A stretch of DNA of 8,462 bases from Caryophanales bacterium (GTDB lineage: Bacteria > Bacillota_I > Bacilli_A > RFN20 > CAG-826): NCBI GenBank assembly GCA_022781015.1, contig JALEUF010000044.1, forward strand, positions 1 to 8,462. Reading direction: 5' to 3'. Below are positions 5,914 to 8,462 of this stretch, piece after piece. A program made the position numbers and the translations under genes. Under the pieces are notes generated by a model. The model searched no databases and was not told where the DNA came from. It saw only the letters and a list, made by a program, of their open reading frames with translations. Numbering within the stretch: position 1 is the first letter of the stretch; each line of letters starts with the position of its first letter.

Positions 5914-7704
5914 ATGTATTACTCAAGCGGAAATTATGAAGCGTTCGCACATCCACAAAAACCAAAGGATGCCGACAAGAAATCAGCTTATATCATTGGG
6001 AGTGGCCTAGCAGGACTAACTGCTGCTTTCTACCTAGTTAGAGATGGACAATTAAAAGGAAACCGTATCCATATATTAGAAAGAGATCCATTAGGTGGTG
6101 GAGCTTGCGATGGATATTATGATCCTCGTAAGGGATATATCATGCGTGGTGGAAGAGAAATGGATAACCATTTCGAAGTCATGTGGGATGTATTTAGGGA
6201 TGTCCCAACCCTAGAAGATAAAAATGTATCTGTCCTAGATGATTATTATTGGCTAAATAAAAAAGATCCTAACTATTCTTTATGCAGGGCTACAGTAAAT
6301 AGGGGAGAAAACGCCAACACCGGGCATGACTTCACTCTAACTAAGAAAGCCCAAAGGGAATTATTAAAACTATTCTTAACTACTGATGAAGATTTGGCAT
6401 ATAAAAAAATTAGTGATGTATTTACTACCCAATTCTTCCAATCCAATTTCTGGCTTTATTGGCAGACCATGTTTGCCTTCCAAGAATCTTCTAGTGCACT
6501 AGAAATGAAGCTATATTTACAAAGATATGTACACCATATCGATGGATTGCCAGATTTCTCGGCCTTAAGATTTACTAGATATAACCAATATGATTCCATG
6601 ATTCTTCCTTTGGAGAATTACCTAAAAGAACACGGCGTTGATTTTAGATATGGAGTCGAAGTAAAAGACGTCCAATTCGATACTAGCGACAATAATCATA
6701 AAGTAGTTACTAAATTAGTTATCAAAGCCAATGGCGAAGAAGAAGAAATTGGCTTGATGGAAGATGATTTGGTATTTATTACCAATGGATCTTGCGTCGA
6801 TTCTAGCTGCATTGGAGACCAAACTCACGCCCCTGATTTATCTAAAATCAAAGAAGGAAGTGGACCTAGCTGGGATATGTGGAAACGTATCGCTAGCCAA
6901 TGCAGGGATGATACTTTTGGCCATCCAGAGTTATTCTGCTCAAATATAAAAGATACTAACTGGATGTCTGCTACTATTGAATGCGATGATACTTTGCTTC
7001 CATATATAAAAGCAATTTGTAAAAGAGACCCTCATTCAGGCAAAGTCGTTACTGGCGGGATTGTCACTGCTAAGGATTCATGGAATAACTGGAGATGCTC
7101 CTGGACTATAAATAGACAAGGTCAATTCAAGGATCAACCAAAAGATAAGACCCTAGTATGGTTCTATTCATTGCATACTGATAAAGTCGGCAATTATGTA
7201 AAGAAAGCCATGAAGGATTGCACCGGCATAGAAGTCGCAATGGAATGGATGTATCTAATTGGAGTTCCAGAAGAAAAGATTGAAGATTTAGCCAAGAATC
7301 ATTGCAATACTACTACGGCCTATATGCCTTATATTGATGCTTTCTTCCTACCACGTGGAGAAGGGGACCGTCCATATGTAGTTCCTCATGGTGCGGTTAA
7401 CTTCGCTTTCCTTGGACAATTCGCGGAAGTCAAGCACGATACAATATTCACGACCGAATATTCTATGCGTACTGGTATGGAAGCTGTCTATACCTTGCTT
7501 AATATCGATAGAGGTGTCCCAGAAGTTTGGGGTTCTAGATACGATGTTAGGGAATTATTAAGGGCAACCTATTATGCTCTTGATAGAAAAAAGATTACCG
7601 AAGCCAAGATGAGTGCAATTGAAAAAGTAGCACTTAAAAAGGTTTTGAAATTAGTAAAAAATACCGAGGTTGAGAAGCTTTTAGAGGAATCTCACCTTAT
7701 ATAG
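5914..7704 (+). CDS. ohyA: Oleate hydratase (FAD-dependent fatty acid hydratase, MCRA family)
   Basis: This 596-residue enzyme adds water to the cis-9 double bond of oleate and related unsaturated fatty acids, giving 10-hydroxy fatty acids. In host-associated bacteria it can detoxify antimicrobial fatty acids. The FAD-binding Rossmann motif GSGLAG is at 29-34, followed by the acidic end of strand 2 (LERD, 55-58) and GGGACDG (61-67). RGGREMDNHFE (78-88) contains Glu82 and KLYLQRY contains Tyr201; these match the numbering of catalytic Glu82 and Tyr201 in Staphylococcus aureus OhyA as I recall it. The length fits the family, with no sign of truncation. AAGGAG (5900-5905) lies 8 bases ahead of the ATG. 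It is a single-gene unit between two terminators, and the upstream TetR gene is its likely regulator. FAD is structural in this family; the reaction is not net redox. Confidence 0.97.
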   Translation: MYYSSGNYEAFAHPQKPKDADKKSAYIIGSGLAGLTAAFYLVRDGQLKGNRIHILERDPLGGGACDGYYDPRKGYIMRGGREMDNHFEVMWDVFRDVPTLEDKNVSVLDDYYWLNKKDPNYSLCRATVNRGENANTGHDFTLTKKAQRELLKLFLTTDEDLAYKKISDVFTTQFFQSNFWLYWQTMFAFQESSSALEMKLYLQRYVHHIDGLPDFSALRFTRYNQYDSMILPLENYLKEHGVDFRYGVEVKDVQFDTSDNNHKVVTKLVIKANGEEEEIGLMEDDLVFITNGSCVDSSCIGDQTHAPDLSKIKEGSGPSWDMWKRIASQCRDDTFGHPELFCSNIKDTNWMSATIECDDTLLPYIKAICKRDPHSGKVVTGGIVTAKDSWNNWRCSWTINRQGQFKDQPKDKTLVWFYSLHTDKVGNYVKKAMKDCTGIEVAMEWMYLIGVPEEKIEDLAKNHCNTTTAYMPYIDAFFLPRGEGDRPYVVPHGAVNFAFLGQFAEVKHDTIFTTEYSMRTGMEAVYTLLNIDRGVPEVWGSRYDVRELLRATYYALDRKKITEAKMSAIEKVALKKVLKLVKNTEVEKLLEESHLI

Positions 7705-7710
7705 GTAGCT

Positions 7711-7748
7711 TGCGGGAGGCCGTATATAGACGACTTCCCGCATTTTTT
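7711..7748 (+). terminator. Intrinsic terminator of ohyA
   Basis: TGCGGGA (7711-7717) pairs with TCCCGCA (7736-7742), and six T residues follow (7743-7748). It lies just after the ohyA stop codon. Confidence 0.92.
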
Positions 7749-7750
7749 GT

Positions 7751-7779
7751 TTGACAAGTCTAGTTAGAGATACTATTAT
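7751..7779 (+). promoter_or_regulatory. tRNA-Ala promoter
   Basis: A perfect TTGACA (7751-7756), a 17-base spacer and TATTAT (7774-7779) form a near-consensus promoter, starting 2 bases after the ohyA terminator T-run. The start is near 7786, about 20 bases before the tRNA. Confidence 0.88.
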
Positions 7780-7805
7780 ACTACTCGCGTTGCAAAACGT
7801 GATGT

Positions 7806-7881
7806 GGGCCTTTAGCTCAGCTGGGAGAGCGCCTCCATGGCATGGAGGAGGTCATCGGTTCGATCCCGACAAGGTCCACCA
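7806..7881 (+). tRNA. tRNA-Ala (anticodon GGC)
   Basis: This 76-base cloverleaf is complete with an encoded CCA. The acceptor stem GGGCCTT/AAGGTCC contains the G3-U70 wobble pair that is the alanine identity element. The D arm is GCTC/GAGC and the anticodon stem is CCTCC/GGAGG with loop ATGGCAT, so anticodon GGC reads GCC and GCT. The T loop is TTCGATC. The T stem ATCGG/CCGAC has one A-C mismatch at its outer pair (49-65). It is a single-tRNA transcription unit with its own promoter and terminator. Confidence 0.97.
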
Positions 7882-7895
7882 ATTAGAAATCATGG

Positions 7896-7919
7896 CCCTG
7901 AAGTAAAATCAGGGTTTTT
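7896..7919 (+). terminator. Intrinsic terminator after tRNA-Ala
   Basis: CCCTGA (7896-7901) pairs with TCAGGG (7909-7914) around a 7-base loop, followed by five T residues (7915-7919). Confidence 0.85.
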
Positions 7920-7941
7920 CTTTAATAAATTGAACATCGAC

Positions 7942-7976
7942 TTTAACAAAATTAAAAAAAACTTAACAAAATTAAA
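7942..7976 (+). repeat. Two TTAACAAAATTAAA direct repeats, 20 bases apart
   Basis: The copies (7942-7956 and 7962-7976) are 15 bases each and differ only at the first base. The 20-base period is about two helical turns, so both present the same face of the DNA. The second supplies the -35 of the next promoter. They could be activator sites or AT-rich upstream elements for RNA polymerase. Confidence 0.6.
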
Positions 7977-7991
7977 GTATATGCATATACT
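7963..7991 (+). promoter_or_regulatory. Promoter of the DUF2089-type gene, predicts leaderless mRNA
   Basis: TTAACA (7963-7968), a 17-base spacer and TATACT (7986-7991) each differ from consensus at one base. The start would be at about 7998, the A of the ATG itself. No ribosome-binding sequence is present before the ATG, in contrast to most genes nearby. Confidence 0.65.
7976..7991. promoter_or_regulatory. Perfect 16-bp palindrome overlapping the -10 (operator-like)
   Basis: AGTATATGCATATACT is identical to its reverse complement and covers the whole -10 box and part of the spacer. A dimer bound here would block the promoter. The DUF2089-type protein encoded 7 bases downstream is the obvious candidate for autoregulation. 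Confidence 0.6.
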
Positions 7992-7997
7992 ATAGCC

Positions 7998-8279
7998 ATG
8001 GACCAGAAGTGGCTAGAAGTATTAACAGATGATGACTTGGAATTCCTCCATCAATTCATCCTTTGCTCAGGATCATTAAAAGATCTTGCATCGCAATATG
8101 GGGTTTCTTATCCTACGATTCGAATTCGTGCAGATAAAATAATCGAAAAGATTCGAATGGTGGATAACAAGGAATCGCCTTTTGTAGCGTATATAAAAAC
8201 CATGGCCATGGACGAAAAAATCTCTCTTGATGCTGCCCGAGACCTAATCACGATGTTCCGACTTATTTATAAGGAGTAA
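7998..8279 (+). CDS. DUF2089-type small helix-turn-helix protein
   Basis: This 93-residue protein resembles the C-terminal part of DUF2089 proteins: a WLEVLTDDDLEFLHQFI helix (5-21), then a sigma-region-4-like helix-turn-helix, SGSLKDLASQYGVSYPTIR (24-42), then a short C-terminal helical part. The N-terminal zinc ribbon of longer DUF2089 members is absent, so it is a short version. It is probably a DNA-binding regulator. There is no Shine-Dalgarno sequence; the ATG coincides with the predicted transcription start, and there is no in-frame start shortly upstream. The next gene, a membrane protein, follows after 3 bases with AAGGAG overlapping the end of this gene, so they form an operon. The regulator may control, or be controlled by, the membrane partner. 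Confidence 0.8.
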   Translation: MDQKWLEVLTDDDLEFLHQFILCSGSLKDLASQYGVSYPTIRIRADKIIEKIRMVDNKESPFVAYIKTMAMDEKISLDAARDLITMFRLIYKE

Positions 8280-8282
8280 TTT

Positions 8283-8462
8283 ATGATTTTAAGCACTGTT
8301 GAAAGTGATCGTTCCTTCCTTATTTGGTCCTGTGTTTATCCTGCTATTGGTGTACTTTTTGGCATAGCAATGATAATTCTTTATATCAAATTTAAGGAAA
8401 AGAACCTTATCAAACCCTTCTTGGCTGTCCCAATTTTAGGGTTGGTGTATGGCGTTGTTTAT
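8283..8462 (+). CDS. Membrane protein of unknown function (3' end outside window)
   Basis: Sixty codons are visible and the frame is open to the window edge. The start is set by AAGGAG (8271-8276), 6 bases before the ATG. A short polar N-terminus (MILSTVESDR) precedes a first membrane helix (about 12-36), a basic loop (KFKEKNLIK) and the start of a second helix (about 46-60). It is co-transcribed with the DUF2089-type gene. I do not recognise the family; the fragment is too short to assign. Confidence 0.75.
   Translation, partial: MILSTVESDRSFLIWSCVYPAIGVLFGIAMIILYIKFKEKNLIKPFLAVPILGLVYGVVY

Noticed and set aside
5801..6010. 69-codon plus-strand frame across the tetR-ohyA gap
   Set aside because: It runs through the terminator hairpin, overlaps ohyA in another frame, has no good ribosome site and no recognisable protein features.
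7832..7848. Long palindrome-like stretch around the tRNA anticodon
   Set aside because: It is the normal anticodon stem and ATGGCAT loop of tRNA-Ala(GGC), which is naturally self-complementary.
1..8462. CRISPR array
   Set aside because: No regularly spaced short repeats with unique spacers are present.

Overview
The window is AT-rich and uses the standard code, with TGA acting as a stop. It has strong AAGGAG-type ribosome sites, sigma-A-like promoters, intrinsic terminators and a CCA-encoding tRNA. This points to a low-GC member of the Bacillota. Oleate hydratase, a DUF2089-type protein and paired 7TM-type sensor kinases suggest a host- or gut-associated Bacilli/Erysipelotrichia-like bacterium, but the genus cannot be read from the sequence.

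Layout. (1) Positions 1-2391, plus strand: two translationally coupled membrane sensor-kinase genes. The first is cut by the window edge and has lost recognisable ATPase motifs; the second has an intact His and ATP-binding module. (2) Positions 2368-4456, minus strand: a protein fusing an XRE DNA-binding domain to an ADP-ribosylglycohydrolase (DraG/ARH fold), followed by a small PII-like protein whose 3' end overlaps the kinase gene. (3) Positions 4738-7704, plus strand: a cytoplasmic cyclophilin, a TetR-family regulator overlapping it by one base, a terminator, then oleate hydratase (ohyA) and its terminator. (4) Positions 7751-7919: a complete tRNA-Ala(GGC) unit with promoter and terminator. 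(5) Positions 7942-8462: a short DUF2089-type regulator behind an operator-like promoter that predicts a leaderless mRNA, followed by the start of a membrane protein.

The most unusual part is the XRE-ARH region. An approximately 83-bp intergenic segment occurs twice, at 2758-2840 and 4628-4709, bracketing the XRE-ARH gene. Each copy carries the same minus-strand promoter (TTGAGA-18-TATAGT or TATATT), one facing the PII-like gene and the other facing the XRE-ARH gene. The second copy also holds a plus-strand promoter for the cyclophilin gene. A simple reading is that an ancestral PII / shared divergent promoter / cyclophilin arrangement was split by the XRE-ARH gene, with the control region duplicated. 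The XRE-ARH leader also contains alternating GCAAC/GTTGC arms that could be operators for the fused XRE domain or mutually exclusive RNA hairpins. DraG-type hydrolases are controlled by PII proteins in nitrogen-fixing bacteria, so a PII-like neighbour is suggestive. However, the substrate of this ARH subgroup is not established and no ADP-ribosyltransferase is visible here.

The ohyA gene probably detoxifies unsaturated fatty acids by hydration. The TetR regulator just upstream is its likely controller, and the gap between them contains a TGACA/TGTCA dyad, a terminator and a possible ohyA promoter.
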